Below, in pieces: positions 35,516-45,093 of a stretch of 64,000 nucleotides of DNA. The stretch spans positions 155,004 through 219,003 of the forward strand of contig CAVQXJ010000011.1 of assembly GCA_963717745.1 (NCBI GenBank), in the 5' to 3' direction. A program made the position numbers and the translations under genes. This stretch comes from JACCXG01 sp963717745 (GTDB taxonomy: Bacteria > Acidobacteriota > Vicinamibacteria > Vicinamibacterales > 2-12-FULL-66-21). The notes below the pieces were generated by a model, which was given only the letters and a program-made list of their open reading frames with translations, made no database searches and was not told the DNA's origin. The first letter of the stretch is position 1. Every line of letters begins with the position of its first letter.

Positions 35516-36397
35516 ATGATCACTCGCCGGAGTTTCATACACCAGACCGCTACGCTTGCCGCGGTCGCGCTCGGCCCCTCCGCCGGGCAAGCCCAAAGCC
35601 GCTACAAAATGGGGCTGCAGCTCTTCACCATCAACAGGAACATGAACCAGGATCCCGTCGGGTCCTTGAAGCGCATCGCCGGGATGGGCTACCAGGAGGT
35701 CGAGACCTATGGCATCGATCCCGCCAAGCTGACCTACTACGGCATGCCGGCGAAGGATTTTGCGCAGCGGCTGAAGGACCTCAATCTGACGACGCCGAGC
35801 GGCCACTACGACCTTCAGAACTTTCTCACGAGCAGCGCCGACGATTTGAACCGCTACGTTGACGGCTGCGCCGAGGGGGCGCATCTGCTCGGACAGACCT
35901 ATGTGACGTGGCCGACCATCGGTCCCGGCTCGCGGCCGCTCGACGTCTACAAGACGGTTGCGGAGCGGCTGAACCTGATTGGTACGAGGCTCGCCAAGGC
36001 CAAGCTGCAGCTCGCCTATCACAACAACAATGGCGATTTCCTCGAGCAGAACGGCCAGACCGGCTACGACGTCATCCTGAAAGAAACCGATCCGAAGCTG
36101 GTGAAGCTCCAGGTCGATGTCTACTGGCTGGTGCACGACGCGAAGGAGTCGCCGCACTACTGGTTCAAGCGCGCCCCCGGCCGGTTCGTGATGTGGCACG
36201 TCAAGGACTTGCACAAGGTCAGCCGCAACTACACGGAGCTGGGGAACGGGACGATCGACTACACGAAGATCTGGCCCGATGCGGCGATGTCCGGGATGAA
36301 GCATTTCTTCGTCGAGCAGGGCGGCAACTTCGCGGTGGACGCGATGACGAGCGCCGAGGTCGGTGCCGCGTACGTGAAGAAGTTCCTCCTCAAGTAG
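35516..36397 (+). CDS. Exported sugar phosphate isomerase/epimerase-like TIM-barrel protein
   Basis: 293 aa, AP endonuclease family 2/xylose-isomerase-like barrel. A clear Tat signal, MITRRSFIHQTATLAAVALG, with cleavage near AGQAQS. The barrel shows GLQLFTINRNM, GYQEVETYGID, LAYHNNNGDFLEQN (metal ligand region), LQVDVYWLVHDAK and VMWHVKDLHKVS, with the expected His/Asp/Glu ligands. It is followed 23 bases later by an SMP-30-like lactonase; the same gene order recurs at 45.1-47.1 kb. Export and the lack of a phosphate-sugar context suggest action on free sugars, which is an inference. The ATG at 35516 is preceded by CAGGAC. Confidence 0.83.
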   Translation: MITRRSFIHQTATLAAVALGPSAGQAQSRYKMGLQLFTINRNMNQDPVGSLKRIAGMGYQEVETYGIDPAKLTYYGMPAKDFAQRLKDLNLTTPSGHYDLQNFLTSSADDLNRYVDGCAEGAHLLGQTYVTWPTIGPGSRPLDVYKTVAERLNLIGTRLAKAKLQLAYHNNNGDFLEQNGQTGYDVILKETDPKLVKLQVDVYWLVHDAKESPHYWFKRAPGRFVMWHVKDLHKVSRNYTELGNGTIDYTKIWPDAAMSGMKHFFVEQGGNFAVDAMTSAEVGAAYVKKFLLK

Positions 36398-36420
36398 CAC
36401 GGACGATCCCAGTCGCCGTG

Positions 36421-37455
36421 GTGAAAGACGCGCAGGATCCGAGCAGACGCGCCCTGCTGGCCGCGACCGCCTCGTTGGTGGCCGCGGCTGTCGGTCATCC
36501 CGGAGGCCGCATGCAGTGGCAGGAGAGTCAGCGCTATCCGGATCCGCGAATCGAGATCCTCGATCCCTCTTTCGCCAAGTACCGCATCAACTCGGCGAAG
36601 GTCGAGCGCCTCGCGTCCGGTCTGCGGTGGGCGGAAGGGCCGGTCTGGTTCGGCGACGGCCGCTACCTGCTCTGGAGCGACATTCCGAACGACCGGATCC
36701 TGAGGTGGGACGAGGAGACCGGCGCGGTCAGCGTCTTCCGCCGCCCCTCGCATTTCGCGAACGGCAACACCCGCGATCGGCAGGGGCGGCTGCTGACCTG
36801 CGAGCACGACACGCGGCGCGTCACCCGCACCGAATACGACGGGGCGATCACGGTGCTCGCCGACGCGTTCGACGGCAAGCCGCTGAATTCGCCGAACGAC
36901 ATCGTCTGCCGCTCGGACGGCACCATCTGGTTCACCGATCCGCCGTTCGGGATTCTCGGCAACTACGAAGGACATGTCGCCACTCCGGAGCTTCCGACGA
37001 ACGTCTACCGCCTCGATCCCACGACCAGGCGGCTGACGGTGCTCGCCGGCGACATCAACCGGCCGAACGGCCTCTGCTTCTCACCGGACGAGCGGCGCCT
37101 GTATGTCGTCGAAGCGGGACTCACGCCGCGCGTGATTCGCGTGTACGACGTCATCGACGGGGGAGCGAAGCTGGGGAGCTCGCGGGTCCTCGTCACCGCG
37201 CAGCCGAACGGCACTCCCGACGGGCTCCGCTGCGACGTGGACGGCAACCTGTGGGTCGGCTGGGGGATGGGCGCCGAAGGACTCGACGGCGTGGCCGTGT
37301 TCAATCCCGACGGCAAGCCGATCGGCCGGATCGCCATGCCCGAGCGCGTGGCGAACGTCTGTTTCGGCGGCCGGCAGCGCAACCGCCTGTTCATGGCCGG
37401 GAGCACGTCGCTGTATTCGCTCTATGTGAACACTCAGGGCGCAATCGGCGGGTGA
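36421..37455 (+). CDS. Exported SMP-30/gluconolactonase family protein
   Basis: 344 aa six-bladed beta-propeller. A Tat-type signal (DPSRRALLAATASLVAAAVG) is present. Conserved features include RWAEGPVWFGDGRYLLWSDIPNDRI (metal Glu), LLTCEHDTRRVTR, PLNSPNDIVCRSDGTIWFTDPPFGI (metal Asn), RPNGLCFSPDERRLYVVE and PDGLRCDVDGNLWVGWG (metal Asp). It hydrolyses sugar lactones to aldonic acids. It starts at GTG 36421 (another GTG lies one codon earlier); no strong ribosome binding site was found. It pairs with the isomerase upstream. Confidence 0.87.
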   Translation: MKDAQDPSRRALLAATASLVAAAVGHPGGRMQWQESQRYPDPRIEILDPSFAKYRINSAKVERLASGLRWAEGPVWFGDGRYLLWSDIPNDRILRWDEETGAVSVFRRPSHFANGNTRDRQGRLLTCEHDTRRVTRTEYDGAITVLADAFDGKPLNSPNDIVCRSDGTIWFTDPPFGILGNYEGHVATPELPTNVYRLDPTTRRLTVLAGDINRPNGLCFSPDERRLYVVEAGLTPRVIRVYDVIDGGAKLGSSRVLVTAQPNGTPDGLRCDVDGNLWVGWGMGAEGLDGVAVFNPDGKPIGRIAMPERVANVCFGGRQRNRLFMAGSTSLYSLYVNTQGAIGG

Positions 37456-37476
37456 CTTGTCTTGTTCGACCGTTCT

Positions 37477-37682
37477 TCGCTGTCACGCTGCATTCCTTGT
37501 CCACGGCGCCTGCGGCGGCAGCCGGCCTGCGGCCGGCAAACGACGACACGACGAGACGACGAAACGCTTCGACACGCTCAAGCCGACCCTGAGTATCGTC
37601 GAGGGGTCGTTCGACGGTTGCCCGCTGAAGGCCGCCAGGCGCCGTCAGGCGCCCGTGGGCGCGAATCGCAGCGTGACAGCGA
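37477..37682. repeat. Family D element, copy 2 (206 bp)
   Basis: Termini TCGCTGTCACGCTGC (37477) and GCAGCGTGACAGCGA (ending 37682). Internal words CATTCCTTGTCCACGGCGCC, CGGCCTGCGGCCGG and CGACGACACGACGAGACGAC match copy 1. The middle holds a diverged CCCTTCGAC-type palindrome (about 37570-37612). It occupies the first part of the 379-base gap 37456-37834; nothing is seen in 37683-37834 beyond a short leader. Confidence 0.8.
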
Positions 37683-37834
37683 CCAGCGCCCGCAGAAGTG
37701 TGACGGACGGCTCGCCACCTCCGAAGTGGTAGGCTCCCATCAACAACGAGACCCAGACGAGCACGACCGCGGGCACCTACAGCACGGTGATGAACCCGCG
37801 CCAGCTGGGAATCACGTCTAGGTGTGATTTCTAG

Positions 37835-38892
37835 ATGACAGCCATTTCACGACGCGACTTCGTCGCGGCAGCCGCCGCCGGCGCGCTGGCCAGCCCCTTC
37901 GTACGTGCGAACGAGCTTGCGCTTCCAGTAACCGCGCAGGAGATCGTCGATCGCATCAAGAAGAACATCGGCGTCGACTGGAGCAGCGACGACGTCGATA
38001 CGTTCAAGGCTGGCGATCCTTCGACCGTGGTCACCGGTGTCGTCACGACGTCGATGGCGACGCTGGAGGTGCTTCAGAAAGCGGTGCAGGCCGGCGCCAA
38101 CTTCGTCATCACGGCAGCGCCGACCTTCTACACGAGAGCCGACTTGAGCACGCCAGCGGGCCGCGGCTTCGGCGCGGGGCGCGGCGCCGGTCGGCCGGGG
38201 AGCCGGCGCGGGCGCGGGCCCGGCGAGCGCCAGCGGGCCCGGCACCGGCGCCTCGGCCCCGATGCCGGCGGCCCCCCCGATGCCGCCGTCGGTCGTGCCA
38301 CCACCGCAGCCGGCCGCCGCGGCGGCTCGGGCCACCGCCGCCGGATCCGGTCTTTGCCGGCAAGAACGACTTCATCGCGAAACACAAGCTGGTGGTGTTT
38401 CGGCTGACCCAGCACTGGAACCAGCGCAAGCCCGATCCGCGCGCCCAGGGTCTCGCGGCGGCGATGGGCTGGACGAAATACCGGATCGGCGACGACACGC
38501 TGCGGTATGAGGTGCCGGCCATCACGCTCGAGGCGCTCGCGAGCCTATTGAAGACCAGGCTCAACACGCGAGGCGGCATCCGCGCGATCGGCGACCGGGC
38601 GATGACGGTGCGGCGTATCGGCCTGCTGCCGGGTTACACGCTGATCCCGGCGGCCATCGCGATGATGCCCACCGTCGACGTGATCGTGGCCGGCGAAGTC
38701 CAGGAGTGGGAATCGGCGACCTACGCTCAGGACGTCGCGTTCGCGGGAATCAGGAAGGGCTTCATCTCGATCGGCCGCGTCGTCAACGAGGCGCCGGGCA
38801 TGCAGGTCTGCGCCGACTGGCTGAAAACGATCGTCCCGGAGGTGCCGGTCCGGTTCGTCTCGGCCGGCGATCCCTATTGGAGACCGGTCTGA
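37835..38892 (+). CDS. Nif3-like protein, paralogue 1, Tat-exported and degenerate (at least two frameshifts in 38150-38345)
   Basis: About 350 aa when repaired. The Tat signal is MTAISRRDFVAAAAAGALAS. The N-terminal half, VTAQEIVDRIKKNIGVDW..DTFKAGDPSTVVTGVVTTSMATLEVLQKA, and the C-terminal half, FAGKNDFIAKHKLVVFRLTQHWNQRKPDP to the TGA, match the Nif3/DUF34 dinuclear-metal family. Between them lies a ~60-residue Gly/Ala/Pro-rich linker (AGAGAGPASASGPGTGASAP, PAAPPMPPSVVPPPQPAAAA) read in a third frame. Metal-binding residues seen in the neighbour are replaced: AAPTF where HE is expected, and FRLTQHW where FRIHDHMH is expected. It may be a non-catalytic paralogue. It overlaps paralogue 2 by one base. 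Confidence 0.72.
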
Positions 38893-39704
38893 TGCGCGCC
38901 CTCACGGCCGGCGAGGTCGTCAACCGGATCAAGGCCGTGATGGCCGTCCAGGGCGTCCAGTGGAACGACGCGACGACGCGCGATCGGTTCAAGTTCGGCG
39001 GGCCGGACACCGTCGTCACGGGCATCGCGACGACTTTCATGGGCACGCTCGAGGCGATCACCAGGGCCAGCGCGCTCGGCCTCAACATGATCATCCCGCA
39101 CGAGGACACCTACTGGAACGACGCGGACAACACGTTGATCGCGGAGGCCGATACGCTGGTCTACAAGACCAAGGTCGACTTCATGGCGAAGCACGACATC
39201 GTGATCTTCCGGATCCACGATCACATGCACCGGCAGCGGCCGGACTTCATGTTCTCCGGCACCGCGCGCGAGGTCGGCCTCGATCCCACCACGGAAACCG
39301 CACCGAATTCCCGCCGCTACGTCATTCCTGAGACCACGCTCGGCGAGCTCGCGGCACGGGTGAGGAAGGTCCGCGGCGACGACGCCCTCCGCGTGGTCGG
39401 CGATCCGCGCGCGAAGGTCAGCCGCATTGCGGTTGGTGCCGGCATGGCGACGCCGGCGGTCAACGCCGCCGACATCGACGTCGTGATCGGGGGCGAGCAG
39501 CGGGAGATCGACGGCACGTTCGACAGCCCCGAGTACGTCATGGACGCGGCCACGCTCGGTGTGCCCAAGGGCTGGATCATCATCGGTCACAACATGTCCG
39601 AGGAGTCGGGCATGCAGGAAATGGCGGACTGGCTCCGGCCGATCGTGCCGGAAGTGAAAGTCCAGCACGTCCGGGCCGGCACCATGTACTGGGTGCCGAA
39701 GTAG
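38892..39704 (+). CDS. Nif3-like dinuclear metal protein, paralogue 2
   Basis: 270 aa, Nif3/DUF34 (GTP cyclohydrolase I type 2-like) family. It retains the metal-ligand motifs MIIPHEDTYW and VIFRIHDHMHRQRPD and the C-terminal VVIGGEQREIDGTFDSPEY. It has no signal peptide, unlike paralogue 1, whose stop it overlaps (TGATG). The biochemical role of the family is uncertain. The tandem arrangement suggests a two-subunit complex or a duplicated gene in divergence. Confidence 0.82.
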   Translation: MRALTAGEVVNRIKAVMAVQGVQWNDATTRDRFKFGGPDTVVTGIATTFMGTLEAITRASALGLNMIIPHEDTYWNDADNTLIAEADTLVYKTKVDFMAKHDIVIFRIHDHMHRQRPDFMFSGTAREVGLDPTTETAPNSRRYVIPETTLGELAARVRKVRGDDALRVVGDPRAKVSRIAVGAGMATPAVNAADIDVVIGGEQREIDGTFDSPEYVMDAATLGVPKGWIIIGHNMSEESGMQEMADWLRPIVPEVKVQHVRAGTMYWVPK

Positions 39705-39721
39705 GGGGGCTTGATCTTTGC

Positions 39722-39868
39722 CTTGAGACGTCGGAGGGATATCGAGGTAACGGATCTCAAAACGGAGTAACGGAGAGAACGAAGGAAACGGAAAAGAAAA
39801 CTATTTTTGTATTCTTCGTTTTCTCCGTTGGCTCCGTTGCTCCGTTTTTGAGATCCGGTACCTCCGTC
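39722..39868. repeat. Family B hairpin repeat, copy 4
   Basis: Left: CTTGAGACGTCGGAGGG, ATATCGAGGTAACGGATCTC, AAAACGGAGTAACGGAGAG. Right: TTCTCCGTTGGCTCCGTTGC, TCCGTTTTTGAGATCCGGTA. It lies in the 185-base gap between the convergent Nif3-like and TonB receptor 2 genes, where a bidirectional terminator would be expected. Confidence 0.87.
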
Positions 39869-39889
39869 CCCTCCCCCGCCGCTCTAGGG

Positions 39890-42800
39890 TTAGAAGCGGA
39901 ACGTGCTGTTGAAGGTGATGAACCGCATGACCCCTTGGGTCACTGCCCGGACCTGCCCGAAGTTGGTGCTCGTCGGATCCAGGTTCGGATTCTGGTAATG
40001 CTGCCGGTTGAGCAGGTTCTGGATGTCCACGCGGAACTGGAACGTCCGCCGGCCGCCCAGGTTGAACGTGCGCGCGATGTTCGCGTGCAGGTACGAGACA
40101 TCGAAGCCACGAACCCCGTCGACCCGGAACGGGAACACCCGCTTCTGGAAGCCCGCCGGCTGATCGGCGGTATCCCGCTCGAACCCGGCGTCGATGTTGA
40201 ACCACGTCTTGGTCGGGTCGAATGAGCCGTCGGGCCGCAGCGCGATCTCCGGGTTGTCCTTCCTGATGTTCTTCAGGTCGCCGGAGAAGAAGAGGTTGCC
40301 CCAATTGAGCAGCGCGCCCGGCTGGTATTCGTAGGTGCCGCCAACCGTCCAGCCGCGGACGATGTTGGCGACCAGCCCATTCTCGTGCAGGAACCGCCTG
40401 CCCGGGCCGAACGGCAGTTCGTACACCGCGGCCGAGGTCAGACGCCACGGCCGGCCGTTGTTGTTGGTCTGCCAGAGCGTCGGCGCCCGGTCGTACTCTT
40501 CCACGGTCCGGTTCTCGGTCACCCGGTTCACCGTCAACGCGGCGTTGGCGGTGAGACCGTTGGAGTACCGCCGGTTCAGGACGACCTCGAGCGAGTGCGA
40601 CTTGATCTGGCCGAGCGGCTGGTCGCTGTACCGCAGACCGTTGTTCCCCGTGCTCATGTGCGGGAACGCCCGCAGCAAACGGTGGCGAGCGATCGTCGTC
40701 GACGAGAAGACCGTGGACCCCAGCATCCGCTGGTAGAGCAGCGGGTTGCTCGTCTGGAGCGAGGCGAAGTTCGCAATGCTGAACGGGTTCGGCACGTTCG
40801 CGGTCAGGTAGTCGTTCGCCGAGGTGTCGCGGACGTTGGCGCTGCTCCAATACTGCTCGGGCAGGAAGTCCTGGCGAATCGTGATCCCCTGCCGATCGCC
40901 ATACGACCCGGCGTAAGCGATGTCGATCGCCGTCCGGCTGCCGAGTGCGCGCTGCCAGCCGAGTCGCCACCGCTGGACCCGCGAGTGCACGCGGTCGCGG
41001 TTCTCGGCGGCGAATTCCCGGCCCAGCATGGTGTCGAGGCCGAGCGCGTTCCCGAGGACGGCTTCGTACCGGCTGCCGGTGGCGCGCAGGGGGAACGGAT
41101 CGGCCAGCGGCAGGACGCCGTTCCGCGGATTGCCCAGCGCGAAGGTCTGGCCGAAGTCATTGCTCAATTGATTGGTGGTCGTGATGTTGAACCCCTGGAG
41201 GTCGGGGGTCCAGTCGCGGGCGTTGAGCGTGTCGTAGTAGATGCCGTAGCCGCCCTTGATGACATTCTTCTCGCCCAGCTTGTAGCCGAACGAGAACCGG
41301 GGCATCCAGAGCGCCTCGGGCCTCCATGACCGATCGTCATAACCCGGAGTGCCTGCGTACACGGTACCGCCCTGAATCCTGAACTGGCTGGCCGGCATCT
41401 CCGGGAGAGGATTGGCGGCGTAGGCGGCCTGGGCCGCGGCCGCAATCGATACCTGCGCTTCGGGATCGAACCAGAGCAGCGCCCGGTTCTCCATCTCCTT
41501 GATGCCGTTCTCGTACTCGAACCGCAGGCCGATGTTGACCGTCAGGTTCCGGTTCACGCGCCACGTGTCCTGCACGAAGGTTCCGACGTAGTGGTTGCGG
41601 ACGTCGAAGCCGCTTTCGTCGGCGATCGACACCGAGGTCGGCAGGCCCAGCATGAACCCGGCGAGGCTCAAGCCGAGCTGCTGCGCCGGGAACACGTTGG
41701 TGGTGTCGGCGGCTCGCGTGTAGGTGTTGTCGTAGACGAACGTCCCCATGTTCCCGGCGCCGTCACGGGCCGTGCGCTGGGCCATCTGCACGTCCACACC
41801 GCCGCGCCAGGTGTGCGACCCGCGCGTGCTCGTGAGGTTCGACTGCCCCTGGTAGGTCGTGACCCAGATCCCGCGATCGACCGTGCCGCCAAAGTCCTGA
41901 TAGTTGGCCGCATTTCCCGGGTTTGCAAAGTCCACCTGGGGCAGGATGCACTCGAAGCGCGCCAGGCAGAAGTCGTCCATGTACGCCGGCAGGCCCACCG
42001 ATGTCGGCGTGTAGTTGACCAGGTTCTTGCGTGTGTCGCGCTGATAGGCGCGGTTGCCGGAAATCTGCGTGTCGATGACCGTGTGGCCGCCGAGCACCCT
42101 GGTCCAGGTGCCGGTCAGCGACCAGCTGAATCGGGCACGGGCGACGTCGTGAAGGCCGCGGAACTGCGGATCGGGCGAATCATAGGTCCAGTCGACCAGA
42201 GACGACTCCAGGAACTTGTTGCCGTTGCCGCGAATGAAGAAGCGGCTGTTCTCCGAGTGGTTGTAGTCGACGCGCAAGCTCGCCTGGGTGTTGTGCGGCT
42301 GGTCGGGTTCCGCGGCGCGGAAGTAGTTGTTCACCGGCTGCTGCGTCGGCGAGAGGAAATTCTGGTTCGGCGCCGGCACCATCGCCTGGTAGAGGCCGAA
42401 CGCCGGATTCTTGTACGAGCCGTTCGGGTTCATGAAACGGTCTTTGGGGATGATGTTGTTCGGGAACGGGTCCCGGATCACGCGGCCGGGACGGAGCGGG
42501 TCGGGCCGCGTCGTCAACGGGTCGAAGATCTGGTACTGATGGTGGCCCGCGGGCGTCGTGGCCCCCGCGCCCGACGGCAACAGTAGCAAGTCGGAGAAAT
42601 CCCCCTCGAGGTGCTTCCGGTTGGCCGGCACGGTGGAGTTGCCGGCGAGCCGTCCCGGCGCCGAGTCGCTCGATTTGGAGAAGTTGGCGAAGAAGAACGC
42701 CTTGTTGCGCCCGTTGACGACCTTCGGGATGACGATCGGGCCGCCGAGCCGTAAAGGCGCCGATGTGCGAGCGGCCCGCCCGAAACGCGTCTTCCTGACG

Positions 42801-43653
42801 CGGATCCTGCCCGAACGTGACCTTCTGCTGCAGGTTGGGCGAGTTCAGCCGGTTGTTCCAGTGCGTGTAGTTGGCCGATGCCGCGCAGCGTGTTGGTGCC
42901 GCCGCGCGTCATCATCGAGACGGTGAGCCCGGTGCCGTGCCCCTGCGAGGCGTCGAAGTTCGACGTCTCGACGCGCATCTCCTCAATCTGATCGGCGTTG
43001 GGCGAGCTGGCGATGCGCCGCCCGAAGCCGTTGTTGCTGACCCCGTCGATGGTGTAGTTGTTCCCGGTGTTGCGGCTGTCGAAGCCGCTCCCGGTGCCGA
43101 CCTGGCCGCCGGCGGCGCTGGTCGTGCCTTCCATGTAGCCCTGGAAGATGTTCTGCACGTCGGCCTCTGCCGGCACGACGCCCGGGGTGAAGCGTGACAG
43201 CATGATGGGCATGTTCGAGAACATCGGCAGTCCTTCGACCATGCGCCGATCGAAATTCTGCCCGGAGGAAACGGTGCTGGTATCGAGCAGCGCCGCCTCG
43301 GCTACCACGGTGACCTGCTCGGTGAGCTGACCGACTTCCACCACCAAGGTCAGGTTTACGGTCTGACCGACGGCGAGCGAGATGCCGCTCCGGGTCAGGG
43401 TCTTGTACCCCTGCAACTCGACGCGAACGTCGTATGCACCCGGATTGAGGAGCACGGCCTCGAAGTAGCCGCTGCTGTTCGTCACGACCTGCTGCGTCTG
43501 GCTGGTGCCGGTATTCGTAACTCTCACGGCGGCGCCGGGAATCACACCGCCGCTGTCCTGCACGATGCCGTTGATATTGCCGCGAGTTTCCTGCGCGGTT
43601 GCCGCCAGGGGCAGCAGGGCCGCCAGGAGTAACACCCACAAGAGTCGTCGCAC
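39890..43653 (-). CDS. TonB-dependent receptor with carboxypeptidase-regulatory domain (receptor 2; frameshifts at about 42754 and 42879)
   Basis: About 1253 aa after repair. It starts at GTG 43653 with AAGGAGG upstream. Signal peptide MRRLLWVLLLAALLPLAATA; CarboxypepD_reg (INGIVQDSGGVIPGAAVRVT, GYFEAVLLNPGAYDVRV); plug (RRMVEGLPMFSNMPIMLSRF, NTGNNYTIDGVSNNGFGRR). The middle frame SANYTHWNNRLNSPNLQQKV..DAFRAGRSHIGAFT is recovered only by removing one base at 42879 and one near 42752-42756. The long barrel frame runs from RLGGPIVIP to FNSTFRF, with a typical aromatic C-terminus. Oar-like receptor, possibly for oligosaccharides. Upstream are the shared motifs GAACCGCTTC and GATTATCGAT. Confidence 0.88.
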
Positions 43654-43679
43654 GGGTCCTCCTTCTCAAACGACTTGTG

Positions 43680-43740
43680 GAACCGCTTCAAAGAGACTGG
43701 GTTCTACTCCGTCGTGCAAGCCATGTCAAGGATTATCGAT
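43680..43740. promoter_or_regulatory. Candidate operators upstream of TonB receptor 2
   Basis: GAACCGCTTC at 43680-43689 (LacI-like half-palindromes) and GATTATCGAT at 43731-43740, whose complement is ATCGATAATC. The same pair of motifs occurs at 44859-44890 and 53518-53607. Conservation across three loci suggests regulators of LacI and GntR type (inference). Confidence 0.45.
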
Positions 43741-43800
43741 TATCTGAACGACCCCGCGGCGCAGGGGCGAATTGGACGCCATCCCGCGATCACTCTCCTG

Positions 43801-44784
43801 CTATTGCCCGCGTCCGCGGCCGCGGCCGCCGGGCCCACCCATGCGCTGCGGCGGGGTCGCCAGCATGTCGTTCTTCTTGTTCATGTCGCGGGCGATGCCG
43901 ACGACGAGGAGCTCGAGCGGCGCGGTTCCCGTGTTCTCGAATCCCTTGATCTCTCCTGCGCGGATCGGGATCGCATCTCCGGTCTTGATTGGCGCGCTCT
44001 CCTGGCCGACGGTGGCCGTGCCTTCGCCGTTCATCACGTAGTAGAACCCGCCGATGCCCGGCTCGGCGCCTGGACCAACCGACGTGCCAGGAGGCAGCAG
44101 CAGATGATCGGCGTAGGCCCAGGTCGAGAGGAACACGCTTGGCGACAAGGCGCGACGGTACTGCACCGTCCCTTTGCCGCCCTGCATACTCTCGACCGGC
44201 TGGAGCCGCGCCGGGTCGAGCCGCATGGTCATGAACTGGGGGACCGGATCGAGCGCCGCGCCGACGCGGCCATCACCGAGGTCGAATGCGTCGTACACGC
44301 CGCGGAACGCGCTCACGTTGATATTCATCCACTGCACCGGCGTGTCAGTCGCGTTGTAGATGGCGTGCGAGTGGCCCATGCGCGCCGGCGCCCCCGCGGG
44401 GGCTTTCAGCGTCGATGTCCGTCCATCGATGGTGAATTGCGCTTCGCCGTCCAGGATGACGAACATCTCCTCGCAGTAATTGTGGAAGTGCGCGCCGATG
44501 CCGGACTTCGGCTCGAGGACGCCGCGATGGAGAAACCACAGGTTCGTGTCGAGGGCTTCGCCGCCGAACATCGAGAAGTAGTTCAGCCGGCCGGGCCCCC
44601 CGTGCACGCTCGTGGAGGACCGATAGCGCGACGGATCGTTGTGCGAGACACGCTGCTCCAGCGGCAGACGCGGCGGGTTAGCTGCCGGGTTCGGCGCAGG
44701 GACGCCGCCGCCCTGCTGCGCGACGATGGCCGGAACCGATGCTCCGAGGACGACAAGCGCAATTGCGAAATGCTTCTTCATCAT
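43801..44784 (-). CDS. Exported bicupin protein
   Basis: 327 aa. A signal peptide (MMKKHFAIALVVLGASVPAIVA) is followed by two cupin domains. The first has GIGAHFHNYCEEMFVILDGEAQFTIDG with metal-ligand His/His/Glu. The second has LLPPGTSVGPGAEPGIGGFYYVMNGEGTATVG, in which the metal ligands are reduced. The C-terminus is a short glycine/arginine run (MGGPGGRGRGRGQ). Three clustered ATGs exist; I use 44784, about 9 bases from GGAAGG. The upstream region shared with the isomerase gene carries GAACCGGTTC and ATCGATAATC. A role in sugar or hexuronate metabolism is inferred from context only. Confidence 0.82.
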   Translation of the reverse strand: MMKKHFAIALVVLGASVPAIVAQQGGGVPAPNPAANPPRLPLEQRVSHNDPSRYRSSTSVHGGPGRLNYFSMFGGEALDTNLWFLHRGVLEPKSGIGAHFHNYCEEMFVILDGEAQFTIDGRTSTLKAPAGAPARMGHSHAIYNATDTPVQWMNINVSAFRGVYDAFDLGDGRVGAALDPVPQFMTMRLDPARLQPVESMQGGKGTVQYRRALSPSVFLSTWAYADHLLLPPGTSVGPGAEPGIGGFYYVMNGEGTATVGQESAPIKTGDAIPIRAGEIKGFENTGTAPLELLVVGIARDMNKKNDMLATPPQRMGGPGGRGRGRGQ

Positions 44785-44858
44785 GACCATGCGCCTTCCT
44801 GTGCGACACGGGTGCGTGGGTGACGTGCCTTCGAATTGGGGCGTGGACGATAGTAGTC

Positions 44859-44890
44859 GAACCGGTTCCCCACAACCAGAATCGATAATC
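44859..44890. promoter_or_regulatory. Candidate operators between the bicupin and isomerase operons
   Basis: The palindrome GAACCGGTTC (44859-44868) and ATCGATAATC (44881-44890) lie 12 bases apart in the divergent region 44785-45093. Both motifs recur upstream of TonB receptors 2 and 3. Confidence 0.5.
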
Positions 44891-45000
44891 TAAAATCCTT
44901 CACACTCGGAGCGGGGCCGTGTAAACTCACCGTCCGCTACAGTCGATCGATTCGCTCGGCGGGTGATTGAGAGGCCTTCCTCCACCAGGAGGTGTGGGGG

Positions 45001-45060
45001 ATGCTCGAGACGTTTCTGACCAAGCGTGAGTACGACTTCCTGTTGTTCGAGGTCATCTAG
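45001..45060 (+). pseudogene. 19-codon remnant resembling an acyl-CoA dehydrogenase N-terminus
   Basis: MLETFLTKREYDFLLFEVI then TAG. A perfect AGGAGG (44987-44992) lies 8 bases before the ATG, so this is a well-formed translation start. The sequence resembles the N-terminal helix of a class of acyl-CoA dehydrogenases (pattern L(S/T)(R/K)R(D/E)..FLL(Y/F)E), and the homology stops after FEV. I read it as the 5' stub of a gene cut by a rearrangement that brought in the sugar genes. It could instead be a leader peptide for the isomerase gene 33 bases downstream. Confidence 0.4.
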
Positions 45061-45093
45061 TGGCCTCTCCATCCATCATTGAAGGAGAGCTCC

